Position numbers and translations under genes: made by a program
Shown here: in pieces, positions 6,888 to 16,077 of the stretch
Layout: every line of letters starts with the position of its first letter
Position numbering within the stretch: the stretch's first letter is position 1
Source of the DNA: Acidimicrobiales bacterium
GTDB lineage: Bacteria; Actinomycetota; Acidimicrobiia; Acidimicrobiales; RAAP-2
Reading direction: 5' to 3'
DNA length: 33,770 bases
Assembly: GCA_017883135.1 (NCBI GenBank)
Contig: JADGOE010000033.1
Location: 1-33,770 of the forward strand
The notes under the pieces: generated by a model
Told to the model about the DNA's origin: nothing
The model's input: the letters and a program-made list of their open reading frames with translations, nothing else
Database searches by the model: none

Positions 6888-9800
6888 TCAGCCGATGGCC
6901 CTGGACAACAGGTCGTCCTGTTCCAGACGGTGGAGGGCGGCACTGCCGGACGCGGGACTCGCCGATTCGGCCCGGCTGACGTGCCGCAAGGTGTGCGTGT
7001 CGCGGAGCAGCCGATGGAGCCTGCTGTGCACGAAGTTCCACGCACCCATGTTCTCGGGCTCCTCCTGCAGCCAGACCAGCTCGGTGGCGTTGGGGTAGCG
7101 ATCGAGGACACCTTGGATGTTCGTCTTCGGCCACGGGTAGAGCTGCTCGACCCGCACCACGACCACACCGGTCCCAGCGTCGCCGAGTTCGTCCTTGCGC
7201 CCCAGGGCGTCGTAGGCCACCTTGCCGGTGCACAGCACCACCCGGGTCACCCCACCTGGGTCGAAGCCTTCGTCGGCGGCGGCAGGGTCGTCGAGCACCT
7301 CGGCGAACGAGCCCGACGTGAACGCCTCGATCGGCGACCGGGCCAGACGCGACCGGAGCAGCGACTTGGGGGTGAACACGATGAGGGGCTTGCGATCCGC
7401 CGTCTTGACCTGTGCGCGCAGCAGGTGGAAGTACTGGGCCGCCGTGGTCGGATCGGTCACCCGCAGGTTGCCGCGGGCGCACAAGGTGAGGAACCGCTCG
7501 ATGCGGGCCGACGAGTGCTCCGGGCCCTGCCCCTCGTAGCCGTGCGGGAGCAGCAGCACCAGCCCGGAGGTCTGGCCCCACTTGTCCTCGGCAGCCACCA
7601 GAAAGTTGTCGACGATGATCTCCGCACCGTTCCAGAAGTCGCCGAACTGGGCCTCCCAGGCCACCAGGTCGTTCGACGCCTCGACCGAGTACCCGTACTC
7701 GAAGCCGACGCAGGCGTACTCGGAGAGCAGCGAGTCGCGAATGGTGAAGCGCCCGGCCTCCAGGCCGGCCAGGGGAACGTGCTCCTCCCCGGTGACGTAG
7801 TCCACCAGCACCGCGTGGCGCTGCGAGAAGGTCCCCCGGCGGGTGTCCTGACCGGTCACCCGCACGTTGACCCCCTCCAGCAGCAGTGAGCCGAAGGCCA
7901 GGGCCTCACCCAGGGCCCAGTCGATCTCGCCGTCGGCGACCACCTTGTCCCGCTGCTCGAACTGTCGGGCCAGCTTGGGATGGATGACGAACCCTTCGGG
8001 CACCGAGCGCACCTCGGTGGCCAGGCGTTGGAGCACCGGCGCGTCGACGCCGGTCTCCACGGGTGGGATCCACAGGTCGGGGACCACATAGGCCGGCAGC
8101 ACCGGGGTGACCCCGGCCACCGACTCGGCCTCGGCCCGGGTCTCGTCGAGTGCCGCCTGCAACCGAGCCGAAAAGTCGTCGAGCGCCTGCTCGGCCTCCT
8201 CGAGCGAGATGTCCCCCCGGCGCACCAACGATTCGGTGTAGAGCTTGCGCACCGACCGCTTGGCGTCGATCAACGCGTACATCAGCGGTTGGGTGTAGCT
8301 GGGATCGTCGCCTTCGTTGTGGCCGTGGCGCCGGTAGCAGACCATGTCGATGACGACGTCCTTGTGGAAGGCCTGGCGAAAGGCGAAGGCCAGCCTGGCC
8401 GCCCGGGCACAGGCCTCGGGATCGTCACCGTTGACGTGGAAGATCGGGGCCTGGACCATCTTCGCCACGTCGGTCGGGTACACCGATGTCCGCGCCGCCT
8501 CGGGCGCGGTCGTGAACCCCAGTTGGTTGTTGATGACGATATGGATGGTCCCACCGGTGCGGTAGCCGGCAAGACCCGACAGGTTGAGGGTCTCCGCCAC
8601 CACCCCTTGACCGGCAAAGGCGGCATCGCCGTGCAGCAGGATCGGCAGCACCGGAAACGGCGTACCGGTCCCTTCCTCGAGGCGAGGCCCACTCCCCTGC
8701 TCGCCGCCTAGGGCATCCTGCTTGGCCCGGACCATGCCCACCACCACCGGGTCGACCGCTTCGAGATGGGACGGGTTGGACGCCATGCTCACCGGGATCG
8801 ATCCACCTGAGGTAGCGACGAAGACCCCTTGTGCGCCCTTGTGGTACTTCACGTCACCGGAGCCCTGCACCGAGTCGGGGTCGAGGTTGCCTTCGAACTC
8901 CTCGAAGATCTCCCCGTACGACTTGCCCACGATATTGGCCAGGACGTTGAGCCGGCCCCGGTGGGCCATGCCCATCACCGCCTCGTGGAGACCCTCGTGG
9001 ACCGCCTCGTCCAAGATGGTGTCCAGCAGCACGATGGCCGATTCGGCACCCTCGAGGCCGAACCGCTTCTGGCCGACGTAGCGGGTGTGCAAGAAGCGTT
9101 CGAAGACCTCGGCGGCGTTCAGCCTGTCCAGGATGTGGCGCTGCTCCTCAGACGAGAGCATCGAGGACATACCCTCGCAGTGCTGCTGGATCCAGCGCTT
9201 CTGCTGGGGATCCTGTATGTGCATGTACTCGACGCCCAGTGTCCGACAGTAGGCGTCGCGCAGGACGCCGAGGATCTCGTCGAGGGTGGACAGGTCCTTG
9301 CCGGCAAGGCCGTCGGTCACGAACTGGCGGGGCAGATCCCAGATGGTCAGTCCGTAGTGGAGCGGATCGAGCTCGGGATGCAGCTCGGGGGGCTCGGCGT
9401 CCAGCGGGTCGAGGTGGGCGATCAGGTGGCCGCGCACCCGGTACATGTTGATCAATGTCTGGACGTGGACCTGCTTGATCAGTCGGAGCCGCCCGCCATC
9501 GCCGTCATCGACCGACGCATTGACGTCCTTCTCCCATCGAACCGGCTCATAGGGGATGTCGAGTGCTTCGAACACCTCGTCGTAGAAGGCGTGCTTGCCC
9601 ATCAGGCACTCGGACACATGGGCCAGGAAGAGCCCCGACTCCGCCCCTTGGATGATCCGGTGGTCGTAGGTGGAGGTCAGCGTCACCGTCTTCCCCACGC
9701 CAAGGTCGGCCAGCGTCCGCGGGTCGGCTGCCTCGAACCCTGGGGGGAAGCCCAGTGCTCCCACGCCGACGATGAGCCCCTGCCCGGGCATCAACCGCGG

Positions 9801-10616
9801 CACCGACTGCACCGTTCCCAACGTCCCCGGATTGGTCAGTGTCACCGTGACGCCGGCAAAGTCGTCGGGGCTGATCTTGTTGGTGTGGATCTTCCGCACC
9901 ACCTCCTCGTACGCGCTGACGAATCCGCGGAAGTCCGCAACGTCCGCATCGGGGATGCACGGCACCAACAGGGTGCGGCTACCGCCCGACTTCTCCACGT
10001 CGACCGCCAAGCCCAGACCGACATGGCGGTGGCGGATCACCCCGGGGGTTCCTTTGCCATCGGCATCGGCCACGAACGCGGCGTTCATGGCCGGTACCGC
10101 GATCAGCCCCTTGACCAACGCGTAGCCGATCAGATGGGTGAAGCTGACCTTGCCGCCGACGGTTCGGAAGAGCTGGTTGTTGACAATGGTGCGGTTGACC
10201 TCGAGAAGTTTGGCCGGCACCACCCGGAAGCTGGTGGCGGTGGGGACGCCCAGCGACGCCTCCATGTTGGCCACGATCCGGCCGGCCGCCCCGCGCAGGG
10301 GAGAGGCAGCCTCGGAGGCTGCGGGCACGACCGCCCCGTGCACGACTGAAGGTGCTGTGCCGGCGGCCGGCACCGGGGTACCGGAGCCGCCGACGGTCGG
10401 CGCCCCCGGAGCGGCGGTGGCCACAGGTGCAACACCGGCCGGTCGGTAGTCGGCGAAGAACTCCCGCCACGACGCGGACACCGAGTCCGGGTCGGAACGG
10501 AATCGGTCGTACATGTCCTCGACCAGCCAGGCGTTGGGACCGAACGCGCCGGTAGCCGGTGCAGAGCGCTGAGTGTTCGATCGCCCTGATCCGTCTCCAC
10601 CGTCCGCACTGTTCAT
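6888..10616 (-). CDS. kgd: Multifunctional 2-oxoglutarate decarboxylase/dehydrogenase (E1 with fused E2-like domain)
   Basis: A thiamin-diphosphate enzyme of the actinobacterial TCA cycle: 2-oxoglutarate decarboxylase, E1 of the 2-oxoglutarate dehydrogenase complex and carboligase (1,242 aa, as in mycobacterial Kgd/SucA). Seen: a short N-terminal E1 lead (NAWLVEDMYDRFRSDPDSVS); a Pro/Ala linker; an acyltransferase (E2 catalytic) domain ending with TYDHRIIQGAESG near residue 318; then the E1 core with HLEAVDPVVVG, GDAAFAGQGVVAETLNLSGL (about 659 onward), INNQLGFTT and RRHGHNEGDDPSYTQP. The fused E2-like domain is characteristic of Actinobacteria. The ATG at 10616 follows GAGGGG, and TAGGCT lies 9 nt upstream. 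Function is firm. Confidence 0.95.
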   Translation of the reverse strand: MNSADGGDGSGRSNTQRSAPATGAFGPNAWLVEDMYDRFRSDPDSVSASWREFFADYRPAGVAPVATAAPGAPTVGGSGTPVPAAGTAPSVVHGAVVPAASEAASPLRGAAGRIVANMEASLGVPTATSFRVVPAKLLEVNRTIVNNQLFRTVGGKVSFTHLIGYALVKGLIAVPAMNAAFVADADGKGTPGVIRHRHVGLGLAVDVEKSGGSRTLLVPCIPDADVADFRGFVSAYEEVVRKIHTNKISPDDFAGVTVTLTNPGTLGTVQSVPRLMPGQGLIVGVGALGFPPGFEAADPRTLADLGVGKTVTLTSTYDHRIIQGAESGLFLAHVSECLMGKHAFYDEVFEALDIPYEPVRWEKDVNASVDDGDGGRLRLIKQVHVQTLINMYRVRGHLIAHLDPLDAEPPELHPELDPLHYGLTIWDLPRQFVTDGLAGKDLSTLDEILGVLRDAYCRTLGVEYMHIQDPQQKRWIQQHCEGMSSMLSSEEQRHILDRLNAAEVFERFLHTRYVGQKRFGLEGAESAIVLLDTILDEAVHEGLHEAVMGMAHRGRLNVLANIVGKSYGEIFEEFEGNLDPDSVQGSGDVKYHKGAQGVFVATSGGSIPVSMASNPSHLEAVDPVVVGMVRAKQDALGGEQGSGPRLEEGTGTPFPVLPILLHGDAAFAGQGVVAETLNLSGLAGYRTGGTIHIVINNQLGFTTAPEAARTSVYPTDVAKMVQAPIFHVNGDDPEACARAARLAFAFRQAFHKDVVIDMVCYRRHGHNEGDDPSYTQPLMYALIDAKRSVRKLYTESLVRRGDISLEEAEQALDDFSARLQAALDETRAEAESVAGVTPVLPAYVVPDLWIPPVETGVDAPVLQRLATEVRSVPEGFVIHPKLARQFEQRDKVVADGEIDWALGEALAFGSLLLEGVNVRVTGQDTRRGTFSQRHAVLVDYVTGEEHVPLAGLEAGRFTIRDSLLSEYACVGFEYGYSVEASNDLVAWEAQFGDFWNGAEIIVDNFLVAAEDKWGQTSGLVLLLPHGYEGQGPEHSSARIERFLTLCARGNLRVTDPTTAAQYFHLLRAQVKTADRKPLIVFTPKSLLRSRLARSPIEAFTSGSFAEVLDDPAAADEGFDPGGVTRVVLCTGKVAYDALGRKDELGDAGTGVVVVRVEQLYPWPKTNIQGVLDRYPNATELVWLQEEPENMGAWNFVHSRLHRLLRDTHTLRHVSRAESASPASGSAALHRLEQDDLLSRAIG

Positions 10617-10683
10617 AGACCCCTCAGCCTACCGGGGTGCCATCAGAGGCGGCATTCCGGATCGCCGCTCGGCGCGGTTGCGT

Positions 10684-10689
10684 TAGCGT
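10684..10689 (+). promoter_or_regulatory. -10 box TAGCGT, likely leaderless start of queD
   Basis: TAGCGT ends 7 nt before the GTG at 10697. No ribosome site lies between. This decides the GTG at 10697 over any earlier in-frame codon. Confidence 0.45.
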
Positions 10690-10696
10690 CCAGGCC

Positions 10697-11065
10697 GTGG
10701 CCGTTCCCCAAACCAGCGTCACGTGCACCTTCACGTTCGAGGCTGCCCACCGGCTGGCCTGGCACCCAGGGAAGTGCCGCAACCTGCACGGCCACTCCTA
10801 CCGCCTCGATGTCACCGTCCGAGGACCGTTGGACGCCAATGGGGTGGTCGTCGACTTCGACCACCTTTCGGACATCGTGCGGCGCGAGGTGGTCGACCGC
10901 TGGGACCACCGGGACCTCAACGAGGTGATCGACAACCCCACTGCGGAGCTGCTCGCCCACCGGGCCTGGTCGCTGCTCACCGAGGCCGGGCTGTCACTGG
11001 ATGCGCTGCGCCTGTGGGAGACAAACGACTCGTCGGTCGAGTTGACGCCGGCGACCGAGTCCTGA
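10697..11065 (+). CDS. queD: 6-carboxy-5,6,7,8-tetrahydropterin synthase (QueD/PTPS family)
   Basis: Converts 7,8-dihydroneopterin triphosphate to 6-carboxytetrahydropterin, the first dedicated step of preQ0 synthesis (122 aa). Seen: FEAAHRL with zinc His18, the catalytic Cys27 in PGKCRNLHGHSY with zinc His31 and His33, GVVVDFDHL, WDHRDLN with the second catalytic His, and the terminal ETNDSSVEL. The family call is firm. The GTG at 10697 is preferred because the family begins just before the first strand and a TAGCGT box lies 7 nt upstream. queC follows after 2 nt and queE overlaps queC, so the three form one operon. It is divergent from kgd, with an 80-bp shared intergenic region. Confidence 0.93.
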   Translation: MAVPQTSVTCTFTFEAAHRLAWHPGKCRNLHGHSYRLDVTVRGPLDANGVVVDFDHLSDIVRREVVDRWDHRDLNEVIDNPTAELLAHRAWSLLTEAGLSLDALRLWETNDSSVELTPATES

Positions 11066-11067
11066 CC

Positions 11068-11730
11068 GTGCCGGGGCACCTGGTGGTCTTGTCCGGCGGC
11101 CTGGACTCCACCGTGTGCATGGCCCTGGCCACCGCCGACTCCGGCCGGCCCCCGCTCGCGCTCACCTTCGACTACGGCCAACGCCACCGCACCGAGCTGG
11201 ACCGTGCCGCCGGCGTCGCCGGCCACTACCGATCGGAGCATCTGGTGGTGGAGCTCGACACCACCGCCTGGGGCGGATCCGCCCTCACCGACCCCTCCAT
11301 CGACGTTCCCCTGGGGGGCACCGAGGGTGGGATCCCCGTGACGTACGTGCCGGCCCGCAACAGCATCTTTCTGGCGGTGTCCCTCGGCGTGGCCGAAGCG
11401 CGCGGACTCGATGCCGTGTGGATCGGGGTCAACGCCATCGACTACTCCGGCTACCCCGACTGCCGGCCCCAGTTCATCGAGGCGTTCCGAGGGGTGGCTG
11501 CCACCGGCCAGAAGCGCGGCGTCGAGGGCAACCCCATCGCCATCCGGACACCGCTGATCGAGTCGACGAAGTCGGAGATCGTCCTCCTCGGCCTGGCACA
11601 CGGAGCGCCGTTGCAGCTGACCTGGTCCTGCTACCAGGGTGGCGACCGGCCCTGCGGGGCCTGCGATGCCTGCGTACTGCGAGCACGCGGGTTCGCCGAG
11701 GCCGGCGTCGACGACCCGGCCATGCCGTGA
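11068..11730 (+). CDS. queC: 7-cyano-7-deazaguanine synthase
   Basis: ATP-dependent conversion of 7-carboxy-7-deazaguanine to preQ0 (220 aa, normal length). Seen: the PP-loop SGGLDST (residues 9-15), FDYGQRHRTELD, VPARNSIFLAV, IGVNAIDYSGYPDCR, PLIESTKSEIV, and the C-terminal zinc cluster with Cys residues in CYQGGDRPCGACDACVLRA. GTG start 2 nt after queD, and its stop overlaps the queE start (GTGA). All catalytic elements are intact. In this pathway it uses the product of QueE. Confidence 0.95.
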   Translation: MPGHLVVLSGGLDSTVCMALATADSGRPPLALTFDYGQRHRTELDRAAGVAGHYRSEHLVVELDTTAWGGSALTDPSIDVPLGGTEGGIPVTYVPARNSIFLAVSLGVAEARGLDAVWIGVNAIDYSGYPDCRPQFIEAFRGVAATGQKRGVEGNPIAIRTPLIESTKSEIVLLGLAHGAPLQLTWSCYQGGDRPCGACDACVLRARGFAEAGVDDPAMP

Positions 11731-12515
11731 CGAAGGCGTCACCCCCGCGGGACATGCTGGTCACCGAGGTCTTCTCGGCCATCCAGGGCGAAGCAGCCCT
11801 GGTCGGGGAGCGCCAGATCTTCGTGCGGCTCGCCGGCTGCAACATCCGGTGCTCCTACTGCGACCAGCCCGAGGCCCTCGAGAGGCGCCCGGGGCCGTGC
11901 CGCATCGAACGCACCCCCGGCCGGCGGGACTGGCAACTGCTCGAGAGCCCGCTTCCCATCTCCACCATCGCCGGCGCGGTCGACGACCTGTGGGAGCAAC
12001 TCCCCCACCACTCGATCAGCCTCACCGGCGGCGAACCGCTGATGCAGGCGGTCCGAGTCGCCCAGCTGGCCGAGCAGCTGTCGGCCGGCGGCCGGGCGAT
12101 CATGCTCGAGACCAACGGCACCTTGGTTTCCGCGCTCGAGCGGATCGTTCCGTGTCTCACCTACGTGAGCATGGACCTGAAGCTTGCCAGCGTCGACGGG
12201 ACACGCGTGGCGGGCGACACCCAGCGGAGATTCCTCCGCACCTCGATCGACGCGGGTCTGACCACCTGGGTGAAGATCGTGATCGGACCCTCGACCGATG
12301 GCGACCAGTTCGACCGGGCGGTGTCACTGGTCGCGGAGATGGCCCACGGTCCGGGTGCCGGGCTCGAGCTCTTCCTGCAGCCGGTCACCCCGTTCGGGGC
12401 GGTCCACTCTGCTCCCAACCCGGAGCAGGTCCTCGCCCTCCACGAGCGGGCCCTTCGCATCTACCCCCGGGTGCGGGTGGTTCCCCAGACCCACAAGGCA
12501 ATCGGTCAGCTCTGA
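11727..12515 (+). CDS. queE: 7-carboxy-7-deazaguanine synthase (radical SAM)
   Basis: A radical S-adenosylmethionine enzyme that contracts 6-carboxytetrahydropterin to 7-carboxy-7-deazaguanine (262 aa). Seen: TEVFSAIQGEA, then the CxxxCxxC iron-sulfur motif CNIRCSYC (Cys38, 42, 45), the SAM-binding ISLTGGEPLMQ, and later VSMDLKLAS and LFLQPVTPFG. The start is a GTG in a GTGA overlap with queC, implying translational coupling. With queD and queC it supplies preQ0. Neither queF/tgt (queuosine) nor folE is in the window, so the end product is not decided. A strong hairpin lies about 110 bp downstream. Confidence 0.93.
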   Translation: MTKASPPRDMLVTEVFSAIQGEAALVGERQIFVRLAGCNIRCSYCDQPEALERRPGPCRIERTPGRRDWQLLESPLPISTIAGAVDDLWEQLPHHSISLTGGEPLMQAVRVAQLAEQLSAGGRAIMLETNGTLVSALERIVPCLTYVSMDLKLASVDGTRVAGDTQRRFLRTSIDAGLTTWVKIVIGPSTDGDQFDRAVSLVAEMAHGPGAGLELFLQPVTPFGAVHSAPNPEQVLALHERALRIYPRVRVVPQTHKAIGQL

Positions 12516-12627
12516 GATCGAGGCGGGGCCACCGTGGGACGAACCCGTGCGGTGCGGGTCGAGTGTCCACGTCGAGATTCGCGGGGCCACAGCTTCGCAC
12601 GCACGGGAAGCGTCCCGACGGCCTGGT

Positions 12628-12664
12628 CGGCTCGTGGCCCGGGTCGAGCCCGGGCCACGAGCCG
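12628..12664 (+). terminator. Perfect 16-bp hairpin between convergent queE and HU genes
   Basis: CGGCTCGTGGCCCGGG pairs perfectly with CCCGGGCCACGAGCCG around a 5-nt loop. It begins 112 nt after the queE stop and ends 8 nt from the HU stop, so it most likely terminates the HU transcript and acts as a barrier in the other direction too. No T-tract. Confidence 0.8.
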
Positions 12665-12672
12665 CCCGGTGA

Positions 12673-13005
12673 CTACTTGGCCTTGTTCAGCTTCGGAGCC
12701 GGGGCCTGTCCGTTCACGACCTTCTTGAACGTCGCGCCGGCCGAGACCTTGGGGCTCTTCGACGCCTTGATCTTGATGGTCTCACCCGTCTGCGGATTGC
12801 GTCCGTTACGAGCGGCGCGCTGGGCGCGATCGAACGTCAGGAACCCGGTGATGACGACTTTCTCGCCTTTGGCCACATTTGCAGTGACAACGTCTTCGAT
12901 GCCACCGAGGATGGTGGCGACGTCCTTGGAGGTCGAACCGGTGTGGGCGGCCACCGCGGCAATGAGATCGGTCTTGGTAAGGGGCAACAGTCTCTCCTTC
13001 GTCAT
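12673..13005 (-). CDS. HU family DNA-binding protein
   Basis: A nucleoid-associated dimeric DNA-bending protein (up to 110 aa). Seen: LTKTDLIAAVAAHTG (helix 1), GEKVVITGFLTFDRAQRAAR (core strands), and RNGRNPQTGETIKIKASKSP, the DNA-binding arm with its Pro; the tail is a short basic APAPKLNKAK. The start is uncertain: ATG at 13005 has a weak AGG upstream, while a TTG at 12987 has GGAG six bases before it and gives MPLTKTDLI, closer to the normal HU N-terminus. It is a second HU besides the long-tailed one at 25893. A strong hairpin follows the stop. Confidence 0.9.
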   Translation of the reverse strand: MTKERLLPLTKTDLIAAVAAHTGSTSKDVATILGGIEDVVTANVAKGEKVVITGFLTFDRAQRAARNGRNPQTGETIKIKASKSPKVSAGATFKKVVNGQAPAPKLNKAK

Positions 13006-13187
13006 TTGGAAGACCTAACAATGCACGATCTGAAGGGTCGATGTGTGCATTTGGCGGCCGGAACCCCCCAGATCGCCCGAATTCGACCCGTCGCGTCGGG
13101 GGTCCGTCCGGTGCAGATGGTGGGATCAGGGCCGGTGGGGCGCACAAATGGCATCGGTCGCGGAGGACCTGGCAGGCTGGCCAGCAC

Positions 13188-14015
13188 ATGCCCCCCGTAC
13201 ACCGGCTCGCCGTCACCGAGCACCTCCCCACCGGTCTCGACGCCGAGGCACCCCTGGTGGTGATCGTCCACGGGTCCCTCGATCGCTCGGCCAGCTTTGC
13301 CCGGGTGCTCCGCCGGCTCGCCGACCTCCATACGGTCGTCTACGACCGTCGCGGCTACCACCGATCCCGCAATGCGCTGCCGATCAACACCACCGTCGAC
13401 GGGCACGCCGACGACCTCCTCGCGGTCATCGACGGGCACCCTTCGGTGGTGGTCGGTCACAGCTACGGGGGCGACGTCGCCCTCGCTGCGGCGCTCCGCG
13501 ACGGCGGGTCGCCGTCCATACTCTGCGTGGCCGCCTACGAGCCGCCGTTGCCCTGGTTGGGCAAGTGGTCGAGGAGACCCCCCAAGGGGCCGTCGGACCG
13601 AACCGAGACAACCATCACCGAACCCCGCAGCACAGAGGCCGGGGCGGCCGCGGCCGAGCGATTCTTCCGCCGGACAATGGGCGACGCCGCATGGGATCGG
13701 CTGCCGGAAGAGGGCAGAGCAGCACGGCGTGCGGACGGCCCGGCCCTGACCGCCGAACTGGATGCCATCCGGCTCACCGAGGCGCCGTTCGACGTGGCGG
13801 CGCTCACCATCCCCGCGGTCTTCGCCAGAGGAGGGAGCTCCCTTCCCCACCAGCGGGATGAGGTGGCTTGGCTGGTCGAGCACGTGGCCGGGAGCGAGCT
13901 CGTCGAGATCCCTGGTGCGAGACACGGCGCACATCTGACCCACCCCGATGCTTTCGCCCAGTTGGTCCGCGTCGCGCTGTCTCGAGCCGGCCGGACGGTC
14001 ACAACGGCGACGTGA
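13188..14015 (+). CDS. Alpha/beta hydrolase
   Basis: A serine hydrolase of unknown substrate (275 aa). Seen: oxyanion-hole HG (28-29) in VVIVHGSLD, DRRGYHRS, nucleophile elbow GHSYGG with Ser92, and a C-terminal catalytic His in IPGARHGAHLTHPDAF. No signal peptide, so cytoplasmic. The ATG at 13188 begins at the first strand; longer upstream starts add a sequence with no family likeness. The stop overlaps the next gene's GTG start, so it is co-translated with the TIGR01777 epimerase. The 182-bp space from the divergent HU gene must hold both promoters; no clear -35/-10 pair is seen there. Confidence 0.85.
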   Translation: MPPVHRLAVTEHLPTGLDAEAPLVVIVHGSLDRSASFARVLRRLADLHTVVYDRRGYHRSRNALPINTTVDGHADDLLAVIDGHPSVVVGHSYGGDVALAAALRDGGSPSILCVAAYEPPLPWLGKWSRRPPKGPSDRTETTITEPRSTEAGAAAAERFFRRTMGDAAWDRLPEEGRAARRADGPALTAELDAIRLTEAPFDVAALTIPAVFARGGSSLPHQRDEVAWLVEHVAGSELVEIPGARHGAHLTHPDAFAQLVRVALSRAGRTVTTAT

Positions 14016-14956
14016 ACACACTCCTCACCGGCTCCTCCGGCCTGATCGGCACTGCACTCATCGATCGACTGCTGGTCGATGGGCACCAGGTCACCCGGCT
14101 CGTGCGCCACCAGGGCCCGTCGGGCCGAGGCGGCCGAGCTGGCCGAACGGGGACGGCGGACGTCGCCTGGGACCCCGAACACGGCACCCTGGACCGAACT
14201 GCCCTCGCGGAGGCCGGCCCCTACGACGCAGTGGTCCACCTGGCGGGTGCCGGCATCGGCGACAAGCGGTGGTCACCCGCCCGCAAACAGGTCATCCTGG
14301 ACAGTCGGACCTCGTCGACCACGCTGTTGATCGGTGCCCTGCTCGAGCTCTCACGACTACCGGCCGTGCTGATCAGCGCCTCGGCCGTCGGCTACTACGG
14401 CAACCGGGGTGACGAAGTGCTCACCGAGCAGTCCACGCGGGGGACCGGCTTTCTGGCCGAGGTCTGCGCTGCGTGGGAAGAGGCAGCAGGACCGGCCGGC
14501 ACTGCGGGGATTCGCACGGTGCTGCTCCGCACGGGCATCGTCTTGAGCCCCGCCGGCGGTGCGTTGGCCAAGCAGCTCCCGCTCTTCCGCCTCGGACTGG
14601 GCGGCCGGATCGGATCGGGGAGCCAGTACCGGAGCTGGATCACCCTCGACGACGAGATCGGCGCCATCCTGCACTGCGCCGAGGACACCGACCTCTGCGG
14701 TCCGGTCAATGCCACGGCCCCCCATCCGGCCACGGACGCCGAGCTGGCCAAAGCGCTGGGAACCGCCCTGCACCGACCGGCCGTGCTGGCCGCCCCCGCC
14801 GCGGCGCTGCGCCTGGCCCTGGGATCGGAGATGGCGGCGGAGCTGGTGCTGGGCGGCCAACGCGTGCTTCCCGAAGCACTGATGTCCCGGGGGTTCGCCT
14901 TCGCCCATCCCGACCTGCGCGAGGCGGTGCAGTCGATGCTCGCCACCGGCCCCTGA
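14012..14956 (+). CDS. TIGR01777 family (SDR39U1/YfcH-like) epimerase-type oxidoreductase
   Basis: An extended SDR-fold protein (314 aa). Seen: a Rossmann NAD(P) site LLTGSSGLIGTALIDRLL at the N-terminus, VVHLAGAGIGDKRWS, SASAVGYYGN with the Tyr of the active site, WEEAAGPA, RTGIVLSPAGGALAK, and the C-terminal DUF1731-like ending (ALRLALGSEMAAELVLGGQR, VLPEALMSRGF). These segments are diagnostic of TIGR01777 proteins; some are linked to cell division or chlorophyll biology in other organisms, but the reaction is not known. GTG start overlaps the hydrolase stop (GTGA), so it is the second gene of a two-gene operon. Confidence 0.9.
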   Translation: MNTLLTGSSGLIGTALIDRLLVDGHQVTRLVRHQGPSGRGGRAGRTGTADVAWDPEHGTLDRTALAEAGPYDAVVHLAGAGIGDKRWSPARKQVILDSRTSSTTLLIGALLELSRLPAVLISASAVGYYGNRGDEVLTEQSTRGTGFLAEVCAAWEEAAGPAGTAGIRTVLLRTGIVLSPAGGALAKQLPLFRLGLGGRIGSGSQYRSWITLDDEIGAILHCAEDTDLCGPVNATAPHPATDAELAKALGTALHRPAVLAAPAAALRLALGSEMAAELVLGGQRVLPEALMSRGFAFAHPDLREAVQSMLATGP

Positions 14957-14990
14957 GGCCCTGGCCAGCCACGCAGAGCCCGTATGCCCA

Positions 14991-15902
14991 CTAGGTCGGA
15001 CCCGGGCCGTCCCCCCTCTTCGGCTGCCTGGCCAGCTTGTCGCCCGTCGAGGACTCGTCCTTCGCCCCGGCCACCAAGGGCGACTGCGAGAGCACGATCA
15101 CCCCGACGATCACGAGGACCGAGGCGGCCAGCTCCACCGGAAGCCGCCACTGGGCGGTGTCGAGGTGGTCGTGGAACAGCCAGATCCCGATCGCCACGCT
15201 CATCAGCGGATCGACGATGGTCAGTGTGGCCTGCGACGCGGTGATCGGACCGGCGTGGAACGAGCTCTGGATGAGGAAGAGTCCGATCAGGCCGCTCGCC
15301 AGCAGGGCATAGGGAACCCAGTTGGTGAAGACGTGGCCCCAGCCCTCGGTGACCAGCGTGGTGAACTGCTTGGTGAGTGCGGCCGCCAGGGCGAACATGA
15401 TCGCACCAGATGCCCCGAACATCGATGCTCGAAACCAGCGGGGACCGGTGAACCCGAGGGCTGCGGTTGCCACCACCAATCCACCCACCGCTACGAACAC
15501 CACGGTCCAGCTCCGCATGGTCGGGGTTGCGATCCCTCCCCCCGGTGCGGAGACCACCAGGAACGTCGCCAGCCCACCGGCGGCAGCCAGCGCGCCCGTC
15601 CACTCCCTCCAGGTCAACCGGTAGCGGAACCAGGCACCCAGGATGAGCACGAGGAAGAGCAGCTCGGTGGTGACGATCGGCTGCACCGAGGTCAGCTGGC
15701 CGAAACGAAGGGCCACGGCCTGGAGCAGGAATCCGACCCCGATCAGCGCCAACCCGGCGAACCAGATGAAGTGGCGGAAGGCGTGGCGCATCAGTGCCCA
15801 GCTCATCGTGGTGTCGCTGGGAGCGTTCTGCACGCCGATCCGTTGGAAGACCGCACTCAGGGCGTTGGCGAAGGCAGCCAGCGTGGCGAGGGCGTAGGCC
15901 AT
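14991..15902 (-). CDS. DMT/EamA-family membrane transporter
   Basis: A polytopic inner-membrane protein (303 aa) with about nine to ten hydrophobic helices, e.g. FIWFAGLALIGVGFLLQAVA, LLFLVLILGAWF, AALAAAGGLATFLVV, SWTVVFVAVGGLVVATAAL, and a final VLVIVGVIVL. Two repeated halves each end with a helix pair as in drug/metabolite transporters; the second half includes ITASQATLTIVDPLMSVAIG. The C-terminus is hydrophilic. Substrate unknown. ATG start at 15902; no strong ribosome site is seen. It converges with the TIGR01777 gene, with 34 bp between stops. Confidence 0.82.
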   Translation of the reverse strand: MAYALATLAAFANALSAVFQRIGVQNAPSDTTMSWALMRHAFRHFIWFAGLALIGVGFLLQAVALRFGQLTSVQPIVTTELLFLVLILGAWFRYRLTWREWTGALAAAGGLATFLVVSAPGGGIATPTMRSWTVVFVAVGGLVVATAALGFTGPRWFRASMFGASGAIMFALAAALTKQFTTLVTEGWGHVFTNWVPYALLASGLIGLFLIQSSFHAGPITASQATLTIVDPLMSVAIGIWLFHDHLDTAQWRLPVELAASVLVIVGVIVLSQSPLVAGAKDESSTGDKLARQPKRGDGPGPT

Positions 15903-16077
15903 GCGAATGGTCTAGTGCAGCTCGGCGGGCGGATCGGGCGTCACCTGCCCGTCCCCGTTTGGAACCTGGAGCATCCGGTTGCCGGCGTCGGGGTCGGATC
16001 GCCCCTTCGGACGGCTCACGGATACGCTGTCGACGCCCGGAGGCAACCGGGCGACGACCGCAAGGGGAATCCTCATC

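Noticed and set aside
6619-7581. 320-residue minus-strand frame
   Set aside because: Only its last 69 residues (the antitoxin) are real; the rest is an off-frame reading of kgd.
15912-16019. 35-residue minus-strand frame starting GTG, ending 9 nt before the transporter ATG
   Set aside because: Position is tempting, but it has no ribosome site and no recognisable sequence; too weak to call.
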